A stretch of 64,000 bases of DNA from Channa striata (GCA_033026295.1 CM065173.1:11594517-11658516); one strand, 5' to 3'; counted from the first letter of the stretch, positions 1-12,412 are shown. Program-made: numbers and translations. The notes: generated from the letters alone by a model not told the origin.

Positions 1-144
1 TTCAGAAATTATCTTTTTTTTTTTTCATGAAAGATGCATTCGCCTTCACTACATACAGACTTTTCAGTTCAGTAATTGTGCATGTTAGTTAGGCTGAACC
101 TGGCTACCTGGAAATGAACCAGGCCTGAATCAAAATGCACTTAC

Positions 145-224
145 CTTAGATTTGAAGTCCAAATCTTGCTCTGTGTATGAATTCATGGGGTTTTCCCACT
201 TGGATACCATCTTCAGAATATAAC
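145..224 (-). CDS. candidate internal coding exon, unrecognised gene, - strand
   Basis: Read on the - strand, this 80-base block ends at a strong donor (AAG then GTAAGTGC) and begins after an AG preceded by a moderately pyrimidine-rich stretch. Entered with two bases, it gives 26 open codons starting YILKMVSKWENPMNS and ending DLDFKSK, and it exits in phase 0. Entry phase 1 matches the exit of the - strand candidate at 5534-5675, and the split codon would encode Gly. If real, the gene continues leftward beyond the window. I do not recognise the protein. The open frame is short enough to occur by chance, so the support is the good donor plus the phase match. Confidence 0.3.
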
Positions 225-3200
225 CTTGTCAAAAGACATTAAGAGTTGGGACCAGTGCTTTGTGCCGTGCTTCAGTGTTTGCAGGAAGCGCCGGAGCACA
301 AAAATCAATGGTTTTATGGAGGTGTTTTGTGAATAAATGCAGCTGTCTTTTATTCCAAAACACTCAATTCAATCTCAATTAAAAATTAGGTTATTTGTAT
401 TAGGATTGACCCATAGAGATGCATGGAATAGGTCATATGCATGGATGTTTATGTTTGCCGGTCTCTGTCTGATCTGTGTTTGGCTGAATGTTAAACATTT
501 ATGGCTCTAAGGCCCAAGCTGTGGATTTATTGATGATTTATGTAAAATAATGTTTCCTCTACGTGACCCATCTTTGTGGACACAAGGCAGAATCCGTCTG
601 TTATTTCCTTTTGCATACCTAATTAGGTTTATTAAAATGCATGACCATAATATTACACCCACTCAATATAGTCAATATTTTTTTTTGTACTTGACATTGC
701 TGTTAGTAGTAGGCAGTCCTTCTGCTGAGTAGCTGAAAGCTTGTTCAAGAATATTATTGTGGCATTCATGTTTAGATGCACATAAGCCAGATCTGAAGTG
801 TGATTTGATTAAAAATCTCACTTTGTGGTTTTGTTTTTCAGCAGATGTCAGTCATAACTAACCAAACATCTTTAGATTGCTGCTATTGTTTTCAAAAATA
901 CACTGCAAATGTACCTCAGTATTTTTGACATGTTGGACAGGAAAACAACCTGCCACAGTCTTGTCCAAACCTCCATAGTTCAGTAGAAAAACGCGCATCA
1001 TTTTTTTTTATAGGAAGCTGTTATGCAAGTTCTATGTCTTAGCAAATGCAATAGCCAATAAAACACAAATTAGCGCATATGGAAACTTTACAGTTTACAG
1101 GTAGTTAATTCACTAACTAGAAGATATGAATTTGCTATTTACGCATATGTCAATAATGGAATCTAACTTTATTCTTTAGAACACTATATTGTTGAAGTAT
1201 TGTTTTTCTTTTCATAACTAAAACAACAATGTGTTATACGTTGTTATGTTTGCCGTGCATGATAACTCATATCTAATCAAATGAACATGCTGTTGCATTG
1301 ATGGACATCGTTATCCTGTATACAGTCAGTTTTTGTAACATTTACCCAGGATTCGACTTTACACTTGTTTTATTTATTTGGAACTGATTTTTGATTCCCA
1401 ACCCAAGTTTCAGTCTGGGTCAGTCAGAGAATAAATAATGCCCCAGTATGTAAAATTTCCAAAAAAATAGCTGAAATAAAAAGTAGCTTAAAAACCCCTG
1501 TTACTATTTTAACTCTGGAAGCCCTTCCAGACACATCTCACTTTGAAACATCACCCAAATCATTCTAGGACATTCCTTTTTCTTTTTCAAATTGAGCTTT
1601 TCGAGTCATTTAGTTAATTTCCTTTATGTTTTACATTACAAAATATATTGCAGAAGGAAAAAGGTGTGGTAGCATAGGGCTCATCTTGCCAAAAGAACCA
1701 AAGACACCTAAAAATGGGTGAGGATGACTAATCACGAGACCAGATGAGTAAATGTCTGACTGGATCTTTCTTTGTGGCAAGAGCTAAATTAGAGGAAAAC
1801 ATGCAAGACTGATGCCGAGCGGATGTTCTTGCCTTTGGAGCAGTAAGTACGCTGCACATTAATTATGTGGGTTTAACCAAAAACACACTATTGCTGAGTT
1901 GGTCGCTGTACTTTCAGTGTGTGTGTAGCATTAACTCTTTCAAATCTCGTGTGCTACATACATGTCTCAGTAACATATAGTAGTAACTTTATGTATAACT
2001 TTAAGATTTATTGGATTTTCCCTCTTACGTCACAAACGCTGTTGTCTGCCATGACTATGGTTGGAAATAGTGAGACTATGTGATCTTGCTTATGTTTCCT
2101 TTTAGTTTTACGCTTTTTCTGGTAAAACATTTTATTTCCTTTTTATGAAGATATTTCAGTGCTAGTTGTTTTTTTGTTTTATACAATTATAACCCTGTTG
2201 TCTGTCAATTATTCGAAAAATAAAATCAGAATCCTGAAATGCTAATTTAATATTACTCGATTACTGACTGTAATCTCATTCTCAGTCTAAGCTTTTAAAG
2301 ATCTGCCTATTAATAGGTTGTATTTTTCTGCTCCAGTTGAATTTATTTGTTTATTAGGACTATGTACTTAGTTTTATTCTGCATAAAATTGTGCCAGCAT
2401 TATTTTATTTCATCTGCTAAAACTGTCTGAGTAGATTTTCCTTCCTGAGGCCGTTTTACTAAACTTAGCTCAGTCAATGGCACCGCTGTGAGAATGTTTC
2501 CCATGGTCTGAACCGAATTGTTTTTGTCCCACTTCAGAAAAGGTGACATTTCTCATTATGAGATGTTTTATTGACCCTCAAGGGAAAATGGGAGCTGGAT
2601 AAGAAGAGGCAGGCAGTGTGAGGGTCCCATCTCAGTGAATCAATAAACCTGTGTGTATTTTTAAATGTGCTGTGCATACAGTACCTGTACCTACTATAAA
2701 ACATCAACAGTTGGGAAACAGAATAGTGGAAAAATTATATATTTGGGCAAGTACACTGAATTTTATTTTGGCTTGCAACACTTCCTGTGTAATTAGTTTC
2801 AAAGATAATATTGCAAACTTGTTTTGACAGTAATAGTACTGTTATATTTATTTTCGTTCACTGTTAAGTATGGGTGGGAATATGTATTGAAATTAAATTT
2901 ATGAGGCGTATGAAACTGTTCCGCAGTGTTTTGTTTAGTCTTTCAATATGCGTGGAGTAGGCACGCTTCTCCTTACTGCTTGGTGCACCACAAAAAGGAG
3001 AAGATGCTACATTCACAACACATCTGTACAAACCATATAAAGGAAGATTTAAGGGTTATTGGCTATATGTATTTAAACATCATGGTCTACATTTACAAGA
3101 AGATTCCTTTATCTTAATTTATTTTGAGATATTATTGACTCTTGTGAAGATGTCATATTTGAGAATAATTTTTTGCATTTTACTCATGGTTATTTTTTTT

Positions 3201-3356
3201 TTTTTACATTTAAATCAAACTGGTGCTTTAAGGGAGAAAATGAGAATAAAGGAATCAAATATATCTTATTGTAATTAATATTTTAATTATGTAAAAAAAA
3301 TATTGTATTTAAAACCTCCTAAATGAAATCTTACCAGGAGAAAATAATACCATCCT
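225..3356. other. noncoding stretch, no gene seen
   Basis: AT-rich single-copy-looking DNA with homopolymer T runs. A donor-like GTAAGTACG occurs near 1846 (+), but I could not pair it with a convincing acceptor or open frame. If the - strand exon pair is real, this is part of its intron. Confidence 0.5.
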
Positions 3357-3640
3357 GTCCTGACCATGAAACTATTACCTGTTCAGTCTGACAATCGCTG
3401 TCATGAAAACCTGATTCCACTCACTGCAACCAGTCGAGGCAGACGGCCACCCACCCTGAGTCTGGTTCTGCTGCAGGTTTGTCTGTTGTTTTTCTGGTGC
3501 CACTTTTGCCTAGGGCTTGCTCAAGGGGGATTTGTTGGGTTTCCTCAGCGTTTCCGTATCCCCTTGACCTGATCATGTTGTGAATTGGAGCTATGTTAAA
3601 AAAAAACTGAATTAAATGTGACTGAATAACATAATTTAAA
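3357..3640 (+). repeat. diverged copy of a common teleost interspersed repeat
   Basis: The segment carries the block GAGGCAGACGGCC followed by CACCCTGAGTCTGGTTCTGC, then a GGGCTTGCTCAAGGGGG block and a tail reading GTTGTGAATTGGAGCTAT near an A-rich end. From memory these blocks, in this order, belong to an interspersed family frequent in percomorph genomes whose tail ends in repeated GAATT-like units. This copy is truncated and mutated. The 68-codon open frame that crosses it is incidental. The class of element is not certain. Confidence 0.6.
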
Positions 3641-5533
3641 TAAAAGAAATACTGATGCTGTGTAGCAGCTAAACACTTAAGGTATTCTTTCTCTTTGTAT
3701 GTGGCACTACGGCTTTTACCTTATCACTGTGTCATAGGTCCTGGTGATTAATTTTTTCATAAAATCTTTATGCAGAGGTCTGTTGGTTTGTTTCTACTAG
3801 GGCAGGAATTCTGGCAAACATCAAATGTAGGTTTTAAGTAACCAAAGCTGTTTGAAACCAATGTGAAAAATGTCTGCTTTTTCTAAACGTGGAATGGATT
3901 ACTCACCACAATGTCTGAGAAAAATCCAGTTTCCTGCTGCCAGTCCTTCTTCTTAAGTAAGAAAATTAAAGGACTGATTAAAAATTAAAATTTTGTTGTT
4001 TTTTTGTATGATGTTGAATAGTAGTGAAAGACAGAGTGAAGCTTCATTTGTGTTGAAGTTTTTTTTTTAATATCTTTTTCTGTAACAAACTTAGACCAAC
4101 TTTGCTTTAGTCTATTTGCTGTCAGGTTATTTTTTTATTTACAATTTAATTTCCTCTGCATGATAGTAGCAAATGGAAAGCCAGTGTGGAGATGAAGATG
4201 GCACAGTAACCTTAACTATAGTCACCTACCACATAAAAGTCTTATGTCACCTTCTGCTCCATGTCTCTGAAATGACTGTTAAAAATAAACCCATTTCCGA
4301 AGTTTAAGCGTCAACTACCTTCCAGTACAAAAATAACTTCCCTTAAATGACAGTATGGGAGCATATGCTGCACACACACACACTCCCAGGAGGCTTTAAC
4401 AAAATAGAGCAGCGGACTCACTCATACTCCAAGTGCCACGTGGGATGTGCTGTGGGCCTATGTACATAACGCAGAAGATGAATGAAGATTTTATAACGCC
4501 CGTGCAGTACACGCCCAGGGTAGATGTCCCTGCATTGCATTGATTTACTTTCAGGGCACAGCCTAGGAATTGATAGTCATTTAATCCTAAACATTGGCCT
4601 GCAATTCACAGCCCACTTTAACCCAAGGTAGACTGAATTGCTGTTGAAATTTGTCTAACTACCCCGCTACAATCTCTTTCATTGCTCCCGGTGGTCAGTC
4701 ATTTAGGCTATGTGGCTTTCAGCTTCGGGGTAAATCTTCTAATCAGATCTCAATGGATGTTGATCATATGTGAAGTCTCTGAAAGGTGTGAAGTCGATTA
4801 ATTTCATACCCCAGTAAGTCTGGAAGCCGCAATGACATTGACAAGTAGAGAAGTGCGTGTACTTTCATGGTAATCCAGCAAAGGAAATGCTGTGTGCTAT
4901 GTTCATCACACACAAAACTGATCCGTTTTCAAACATGCTAAACTTTTGAAATTTATGAGCTGAGGGATGTGAGTTGTGCTGTAATTTTTTTCTTTGGACT
5001 AATTACCTGATCATCTGAGGATGACCTCGGTGCTTAAAGCGTTTTGGGCGGGGCAGTGACTTTCACAAATGCCAAATTTTTCATAAAGATGAAAGCCACA
5101 CTTTTAATCAGGCAGTGCTGATGATGGGTTATAATTGTAATAACTGAACCAAATCGTCTACTTGTTTTTATGAGCTGTGAGGCCTTCAATTATAGCAGAA
5201 AGTGGTCACAACATCATTACATACTTTATCCTTGGTTATCATGTGCTGTATGAATGACATCTACATATTTTAAACTAATAACTTAGTCAGTTAGATTTTG
5301 AAGGGATTACCTGGACGGGATAAATTGGCTTCTGCCTGTTCTACTTTTCTCCTTTTTATCTTTGAAGTTTTTTTTAAAATGTAACATATACACGCACCTA
5401 TTTGATTACCCCTAAAATCGGTGGCATGCTGACGATCCCACGTATTCCGCACACTGTATTGTTGTTGTGATTCCTCTGAAACCGGTTGAACACTAAGGCT
5501 TCTAAGGGGCCTACAAGTGAAACGTAATCTTAC
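3641..5533. other. noncoding stretch, no gene seen
   Basis: AT-rich DNA with a short CA run near 4374-4383 and no convincing exon on either strand. A donor-like CCAG/GTAATCC on the - strand near 5308 could not be paired with an open frame better than the neighbouring candidate exon. Confidence 0.5.
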
Positions 5534-5675
5534 CCTGGTACATGTTGTAAAGATAGGGCTCGGCCTTGTCACAGTGACTTGATGAAAGATACTGACTGAT
5601 TAGCTGCCGAGACATTTGAAATGAGTCTAAAGCCAGGATACAATTCTGACAGCGCTGCGTGTCTGCAGCAGACAT
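5534..5675 (-). CDS. candidate coding exon, unrecognised gene, - strand
   Basis: On the - strand a 142-base block runs from an acceptor (CATTAATCCAG) to a donor (TACCAGG then GTAAGATTACG). It opens with ATGTCTGCTGCAG and stays open for 47 codons, ending in AEPYLYNMYQ plus one base (exit phase 1). Base composition is GC-richer than the flanks, as expected of fish exons. The peptide has Cys residues at positions 9, 12 and 35 and looks helical and soluble, with no membrane segment. I do not recognise it. The exit phase fits the candidate exon at 145-224, leaving an intron of about 5.3 kb. The ATG at its start could be an initiator, or the exon may use an internal acceptor ending CTGCAG about 13 bases in. 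Confidence 0.33.
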
Positions 5676-6408
5676 CTGGATTAATGTGTGAAGGGATTTG
5701 ACCGGTTTTCCTCCCTTTTACTTGTGCTGGAATAAGAGGTGTAACACAGAACCAACGCAGGGGTGGTTATTCTTTTTTGGTTTTTATTATTATTATTTTT
5801 GGTTTTGGCAGTGCAGGTAGTATAGTCAAAGTTTTAATTGTCCAAAAATAGAATTAATAGCAGAATAAGTTAGAAAAATAGAGGTTATCCATGAATATTA
5901 TCTATTTATTAAATATAAATTCTCAGTGAATGTTATATATTGTGAAGGACATCTGTCTCTACAAGCTCCCACACGCTCGGTTTCTTCATTATGCAGCAGG
6001 TAGCTGGAGGTGGAGACTATCAAGACCCCCGGGCCTCGACTTTCCCACCTATAAATTCCTTCCCTTTCTCAGTCTGGTGAAGGTCTCCTCTCTCCCACAT
6101 GCATTTTCTGTGCTTTCTGCCTAGTAACGTTGTTTCTTTCACCTTATTTTTAACTCCTCTACACAAATGAAATTGATTAACACACCTCAGGGTACTTTAT
6201 GCCGTTTTGTGTTTTCCTTACAATAAATATTTGTTTCACTTTGCCATTAGTCTGCATCTTCCTCCCTGTTTTTGTCATGGCTGTGGAGTCTAAATATAAA
6301 AATTTTATTTTGATGATAAAAGAATTGAAAGGTAAAGGGATTACATACATGATACTGGGTGTTATTGACAACAATTATCTTTTAAATAATGAATGGACTT
6401 TGGAAGTG

Positions 6409-6432
6409 AATTATTATTATTATTATTATTAT
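6409..6432. repeat. ATT microsatellite
   Basis: About eight uninterrupted ATT/TTA units. No functional context is visible. Confidence 0.9.
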
Positions 6433-6869
6433 GTCCGTGAGCAAAAAAACACTAGTATTAAACTTTCAATATTTTGGGCACTGATACAGACAGGCCAAAC
6501 CATCCTCTTCCTCTTATGTGAGTTTTTTTTTTTTTCTGCTTTGCAATGTACTCTGTGGAGTTTTAAAAACTGCATTTTCCATCATTTAAAAATTTAATAT
6601 ACAATTTGTATCTGTATCTGTTCTGTAATGTTTGTTGCTAATTAGCCGACTGAAAAGTGAAATGATACAGTTTTAAGGTGTCCATAAAACCGAGTAAGTC
6701 ACCACCGGGGAAGAACCATGAGAAAGTGATGTGGTCTGTGAGCTTGAAAGCACTGTGTAGAATTTGTATGGTGTTGAAGAGGGGACGCCTCTCTTGAGTT
6801 GACTTTATGAAACGCATTTAGCTACAATGAAGGGATTAAAATGTGGGCTTCATTTGCTAAAAGAGTCTC

Positions 6870-6911
6870 CAGACATGTGAGGAGAGCACCAAAGAACTCC
6901 TCACATGTCTG
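6870..6911. repeat. perfect 15-bp inverted repeat with 12-base loop
   Basis: The left arm CAGACATGTGAGGAG (6870-6884) and right arm CTCCTCACATGTCTG (6897-6911) are exact reverse complements separated by 12 bases. Pairing stops at the next base on either side, so this is a compact hairpin and too short for a typical microRNA precursor. It is not at the end of a recognisable element. Confidence 0.9.
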
Positions 6912-8347
6912 ATAATACTGAAAATGACTGTAAAAATTCACTCTCGGCTTCAAGTTTTTTTTTATTTCTCTTATGTAAGTTTTGTATCTGAACCTCAGCC
7001 TCTGCCTTTGTGTGAACTACCACTTGTTATGGTGGCCTTAGTTAACCTAAGAGGCGACCAACAGCTGTTGGAATGAGACGGGAATGGGAAGAGAGAATGA
7101 CACAGACAATTAAAGGGCTGGATTCAGCCTGGCCTGACCTCTTGATGAATGCACTCCTATTTAGAGCTGGCAGGCTAGAGACTAGCACTCGTTTTCCAGA
7201 CTAATAAAGACGGCATTCAGAGCAGCTCCTGGGCCGGACTGCCAATACTTTTAACGCCGCCATCGATTCTCATTACACTTAATGGTTCCTTTGCTAGTGT
7301 GAGCTGGATGTTGAAGAAGGTGTGGGATGGACGTGGGCGTAGCCACACGTTTGGCGAGAGGCAGAGGGGTGTCAGAGAGAGCGTGCGGTGACCGACTCCT
7401 TCCTGTATGGTGTGCAAAAGTAGTCGGTGGTTGATTTACAAGAACCTTCAGTTGCTTCTGATCTGCAGTTATCAAAAGGGATTTATTCGGCAGTTGAAAC
7501 GGCGCTGGTATTCTTGTCATTGACGGCATTGCAGCCAGTTGGAAGAACAGTTGGCCAGCTTAGTCGATGAGATTAAAAATGCTACCTAGTTACATGAATG
7601 AACTAAAGTAAGAAAGCAGGATGAGCTATTTGGAGCTGTAGATGCTGTTTTTTAGTCCCACATTATGAACATCTTTAAGTCTTTTTTTTTCAGGGGTTGT
7701 TGAATGCTGCATAAGTTGTATGACGCTTTTTGGTTCTCCACAGGAAGCTGATGTTAATTCTGAAGGCTACAAGTTTAACAACTTCAAACGTTTCTGCTCC
7801 TCCCTTTAGAGGCCGTCACAGCCGATCGTGAGAAAAATGGGTGGAATAATAAGTTTATGGCTTTGGTTCTAGTGCACGAATCTAAATGTTAAGTGCGCAT
7901 TGCTAAATCAGTTAACTTAAAAGCGTTAACTCATGTGTTAACTCAGTTGATTGTTTAGGTTAACTTAAAACGCGTGTACATTGCAAATGTAATACTCATA
8001 TCAGGCTATATGACAAAAGTGAAACTAAATGGCAGTTCAGTCTGTTCAGGATACGTCTTTATCCACAGAGACAATGACACAGGTTGTTTGGTCTTTTTAC
8101 CACAGGGTAAAGAAGATTGAAATACGACTCAAGGTCCTTACGTCCTTGTATTTTTCTGATTGCAGTAAAGTTTAACCTCTTACTGCAGTGTAGTCTACTT
8201 TTATGAAAATCATTGGCAAACACAATGTTTCGCTTAATGGTCTAATATTGTGCTATGGGAAAAAATGACCCAGAATCAACTGCTGACTGAGGACCATGTT
8301 ATGAATGTACAGGTGAATCAAAATGTTTTTTGAAATGTGTTTTGCAG

Positions 8348-8444
8348 GTTACAAGGTGAACCCCGAAGTATGACGACATGATCTCAGCCAAAGTGTAGTG
8401 ATCCGGTGTTTGAGACAGGCTGCTCTATGACGGCAACACTGCAG
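8348..8444 (+). CDS. candidate first coding exon (mostly 5' UTR), unrecognised gene
   Basis: The 97-base block lies between an acceptor (TGTGTTTTGCAG) and a strong donor (CTGCAG then GTAAGACG). An ATG at 8427 starts MTATLQ and runs exactly to the donor in phase 0. Two short upstream ATGs (8369 and 8377) open frames that end within a few codons, so most of the block would be 5' UTR with small upstream ORFs. The frame continues without a stop into the exon at 17581, which also enters in phase 0. That agreement is the main reason for calling it coding. A noncoding exon or a chance splice-site pair remains possible. Confidence 0.4.
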
Positions 8445-9224
8445 GTAAGACGCACTGATCAAAGACAGGAATGCATCGCTGCGTATTTTTCTTTGACGCC
8501 TTTATGAGCAAGTACAAGTGTTTTTCAGGGAAGTGCAACACTTCACCAATTAACACACACAATTTCACTCTCATCTTTCCTTTTTTCTAATTTTGAGGTT
8601 TTAATGAGTAATTATTTTAGTTTTTAAATCTAACACCTTTCTGAAACACTGTTAATTACCTTGTAGCTTCATTTTCAAGTTTGTTTTTTTTTTATTTCCG
8701 ACAGGCTTCTCTTTAAATCAGTACATATTAATTGACATTAACCAAGTGTATCTACATAATCAGCTGTCACTTACAGGTTGTCTTTATGTTATATAAAAAA
8801 ATGAGGTGGTACAATACAAGTCAGAATCTCGTTTGAGCGAAACAAAAGCAGAAGAACAGAGTTTAAAGGATTTTGCTCGAAGGGTATCTACTGTTCTTCA
8901 CTGTCCCTAAGGCTCAGGTGATACTCGGCTCTTAAGCTATTAATACTGGAATCCGCCTTCTGATTCAGCAGCAGATAACAGCAGTGGTATCTCCACTAAT
9001 TGCCTTTTCCCTTAAACTACTAACTACTGGGGATGGGGTGTGAATGTCAAATCATTTTCCGGTCAGATTCTATGCCTGCATTTGGAAACGCACAAATTAG
9101 AGCCCTGCTTATTTGATTACACTTCACAGACTAACAGCAAATCACATTACATTGTTCAAAAAATTGTAACTAATAAAAAATGTGCAAGGAAGAAGCATCA
9201 AACAGGAAGCTGTTCGTTTAAATC
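8445..9224. other. noncoding stretch, no gene seen
   Basis: AT-rich sequence, intron-like if the 8348 and 17581 exons are joined. No repeat or motif that I could support. Confidence 0.45.
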
Positions 9225-10235
9225 CATCCTCCACGTCCACCATCCACCTCTCTTACTGGTGACAACTTCTAGCTTCTTTACTAATAAGGTCGCGGCCATT
9301 AGCTCCTGCTGAGTTGCGTATTTCCTTGTTTCTCACCCTGACTGAGGATGATGCATCCACCCTCCTCCTCTCAAACCATCCTACCACCTGTTCTCTGAAT
9401 CCCATCCATGTTCCACCCATTCCTCCTTCATCCAACTGCACCCACACTTTTCTCATCCATTACACAAATCATTAATACATTTCTCACAATCGGCACCTTC
9501 CCCACCATACATCACGCTTAGATTACCCCGTTCTTTAAGAAGCCTACTTTCAACCCCTCCTTTGTGGAAATTACCAACTCATCTCTCTACTTTCGTTTCT
9601 GGAGAAGACCGTTGAACGAGCAGTCTTCGATCGACTCTCAGATTTCCTTTTTCGACAAGTCTGGCTCCAAGAGTGTTCACTTCACAGAAACATCACTCCT
9701 CATGCTCCTGAAATGTCTGAGGGCAGCAAAACCTTATGCTTTAATTCTACTCAACCTATATGTCGCCTTTGACACTATGAACCACCAGAACCTCCTGTCT
9801 GGGCGCTTTGACTGGGTGCCTGGTACAGCTCTAGCCTGGCTCAGATCGTATTTATCTGGATGAACCTTCAAGGTATCTTGCCAGGTTTTGAACTCTCACA
9901 GCTTCTCCACTAGTGTGGAGCAAGACTCAGTTCTTGGTCCAATGGCACTGCTCATATTTTTGTCTCGACTACTGCATTGCCCTGCTGACTGGGCTGCCAG
10001 CATGTACAATCAAACCGCTTCAGATGATCTAAAATGCAGCAGCACGTCTCCTTTTTGATCAGCCAAAAATGATACACATCACACCATTTTTTTTTTCTGC
10101 ACTGGCTTCCAGTAGCTGCCTACATCAGTTTCAAAACTCTGACTCTCACCTACAGAGCGGTCAACACCTACCTACCTGCACTCCCTAATCCCTCCTCCAC
10201 AATCCTTCCTGCACACTGCGCTATACCATACTTTC
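9225..10235 (+). mobile_element. degenerate non-LTR retrotransposon (CR1/L2-type LINE), reverse transcriptase remnant
   Basis: Conceptual translation across frameshifts on the + strand shows the linker before the reverse transcriptase (FFTNKVAAISS, then LTEDDASTLLLSNHPTT at 9344), the motif region equivalent to YRPISLLPFLSKTLERAVF (seen as ISLLSFLEKTVERAVFDRL near 9574-9640), and the block ILLNLYVAFDTMNHQNLL at 9743-9796. In active relatives the last block is DLSAAFDTVNHQILL, so the first catalytic Asp is replaced here by Asn. The thumb-side part follows from about 9970 (DYCIALLTGLPACTIKPLQ-like, then LHWLPVAAYISFKTLTLTYRAV), after a deletion that removes the region expected to carry the YADD motif. 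Many stops and frameshifts make it a dead copy. Clade assignment (L2 or CR1 group) is from motif memory. Confidence 0.85.
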
Positions 10236-10606
10236 AAAAAATATATATACCTGTACGAATTCTTATGCATTTTTCAAGGCTTTGTTTTCCAAGTCATAAT
10301 TAAAAATCTCATCTTCTCCTTTTCCCAGGTGCCCCTGTGGCTCACATTTAATTCCTTTCTGTTTTCTTTCTTCTTGTGCTGTTTAAAGGGAAACCATAGC
10401 CTGTATGGTATTTTTCACACTAGAGACATACCAAACATGGTTAAATTTGGTCTGAACTGAAACCGCCTCTTTGGTCTGACCAAATTCTGGTTCTTTGGTC
10501 TGGACTGTCGTTCAAGGTAACTTTGATAACTGCTATTTACTAAACTGAAAATGCAGAATGTCTTAACCAAATAAAATGGGTGTGAATACATCCTTATATA
10601 CCCTTA

Positions 10607-10878
10607 TGGCCACTTCATTAGGTACACTTGTCCAGTCTAAGGCAATGCCACCCTATTAAAAATGACTGAGAGGGCTCAGCATTAGACTCATCTCTTAATA
10701 TAGACTCCAATATGACTGCACCACAATAATAACACACAGCAGAGTTTATTACCTTTCAGCTTCAAAACTCTAATTTTGTAACTCTAACCTTAACCTAATA
10801 TTTAACCTTAAAAAAAATTTATTGCAGGGCAGTTTTGGATTGCATCAGATTTTAAAGCTACACCTAAAGAAGTGGCCA
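10607..10878. mobile_element. short nonautonomous Tc1/mariner-type element (MITE)
   Basis: The 5' terminus reads TGGCCACTTCATTAGGTACA and the 3' terminus is its inverted near-copy (TACACCTAAAGAAGTGGCCA on the + strand). These match the inverted repeats of a fish Tc1-like family that I know by the end motif GGCCACTTTATTAGGTACACC. The 272-base element has no open frame and an AT-rich interior with a TAACCTTAACCTAA run. It is a deletion derivative, apparently of the same family as the transposase relic at 48015-48725. Confidence 0.75.
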
Positions 10879-11824
10879 GCAAGTGTGTGTATATATTTTG
10901 GAATAAATTGAGGAGCAGTAATAGTACTTATCTGCAGTGTCAAATGTGTCTTCATGCCTTGTAGTACGTTTATCATTATATTATGTTTGTTTGCATGCTG
11001 ATGTACTGTTTACTATAAAGTCACCAAAAAATTCTTGACGAAACCTCTTGACATTGTCAGTCATAGTTCCTGATTTTGATTTGGTTCCTGCTATGGTCTA
11101 AGCCATAATGTAAAAAACGACCAAACCTAACTTCCTCTCTCTGTTGAGCTGTGGGTCAGTCGTATCGTCTGGATCCAGACAGAAAATGTGTGCTTTTTTT
11201 TTTTTTATGAGCTTTTCGTCCAAGTTAGACACTGCAGTTCTGTCCAGAAGAACTCGTTGTACCTCTACCACAACTCCAAAAATGATTTATGCCACCATAT
11301 GTAAGGTTATTATGACCCTGCACTTCAATAATAGCCAGTTGCTGATTCGGTCCTCATTCTAATTTTACACTACTAGATTTCCATGAGATACTCAGTAGAC
11401 CAATGTAATGTCCTAGTTTAATACCCAATGTGGAAGCAAATGGGTCAAAGCTCCAGTTTCTCACTGGGTATATATGAATTCCCAGCATTGGAGCTTTTGG
11501 GAAAAACTTTCAAGGTTTACAAGTTTCATCACAGCACACCAGCTTTTTTTCTTTGGCAGTCTGCTGAGTTTTGCATCACAGAAATATTTTGTCACTGCAA
11601 AATATTTTTAAGTTTGCTGGTCATGTTTTCTCTGAAGACACCCACTTTAGCCAGCTGTAAGATGTGATAAGAGTCTTTTTCTGTTCGCTTTCATCTAAAT
11701 CATATTCAAAAATGCATATGCCATTGTCTTGACTTTAGCTTAGGGCAGCTCAACTCACCACAGTGACTTGAATACTCACACACACACAACCACACACATG
11801 AACAGGATACACGCACAGGTTATA

Positions 11825-11884
<60 letters not shown>

Positions 11885-11928
11885 AATACCAGAGATGCTT
11901 GCCAGAGGAATGTTCGTCAACCTCTTAC
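10879..11928. other. noncoding stretch, no gene seen
   Basis: AT-rich sequence with T homopolymers. It contains the long CA microsatellite annotated separately and nothing else that I can support. Confidence 0.45.
11826..11883. repeat. long AC microsatellite
   Basis: An uninterrupted AC run of about 29 units, likely polymorphic. It lies 45 bases from the weak - strand exon candidate at 11929, downstream of its donor. Confidence 0.97.
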
Positions 11929-11987
11929 CGGTTATTACTGAGAACAACCATTTGACATTTGAGAGTAACCCAGATACTTCGGTCTGT
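11929..11987 (-). CDS. weak candidate exon, - strand
   Basis: Read on the - strand, 59 bases lie between a good acceptor (CCTCTCCATTTCAG) and a donor (ACCG then GTAAGAGG). Two of three frames are open. Entered in phase 2 it reads QTEVSGLLSNVKWLFSVIT and exits in phase 1; entered in phase 0 it reads TDRSIWVTLK and onward. The first option would need the next exon to begin at the internal acceptor of 5534-5675 (CTGCAG/ACACG). The short length and the ambiguity of frame make this a suggestion only. Confidence 0.18.
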
Positions 11988-12363
11988 CTGAAATGGAGAG
12001 GATATTACCTGTTATTCAGTTACTAGTGCTGACATTTTACAAACTGGGACAAATTGCTGTCAATTCCTAATTTAACATACTGATGGAGCCATTTTCTGTC
12101 AAGTGCTTTGTGCATTTTTCTGCTGCAATTCTGTGTTTCCTGCTAAGTCTACACTCGAATATACTACTTTTAAGTGGATGAAAGCATGCATTAATGTGTG
12201 TAAAGAGCGTAACAGTTAAAAATCCCTGCTATTTAATTTCACTTTTCTGCATTTAATTGAAAGGTTAAATCGGAGAGCTCTTTTAAAAGTAACTTTTGCT
12301 TATAGTACATATTACATTACCAGAGCTTGTAACATTACATTATGTAGGATGTGGTATGATGTA

Positions 12364-12412
12364 CTGTGTGTGTATGTGTGTGTGTATATATGTATGTATT
12401 TATTTATGTATG
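12364..12412. repeat. interrupted TG/TA/TATT simple repeat
   Basis: A low-complexity TG run grading into TATG and TATT units. No function is indicated. Confidence 0.85.

Larger units (their letters stand above)
5676..8347. other. noncoding stretch with short repeats and a perfect hairpin
   Basis: No convincing exon. It contains ATT-type microsatellites near 5786 and 6409, the perfect inverted repeat at 6870-6911, and a GC-richer complex block at about 7210-7530 that could be a conserved regulatory element; conservation cannot be assessed here. Confidence 0.5.

Noticed and set aside
10790..10825. TAACCTTAACC run as interstitial telomeric sequence
   Set aside because: Units are not TTAGGG repeats and the run lies inside the MITE.
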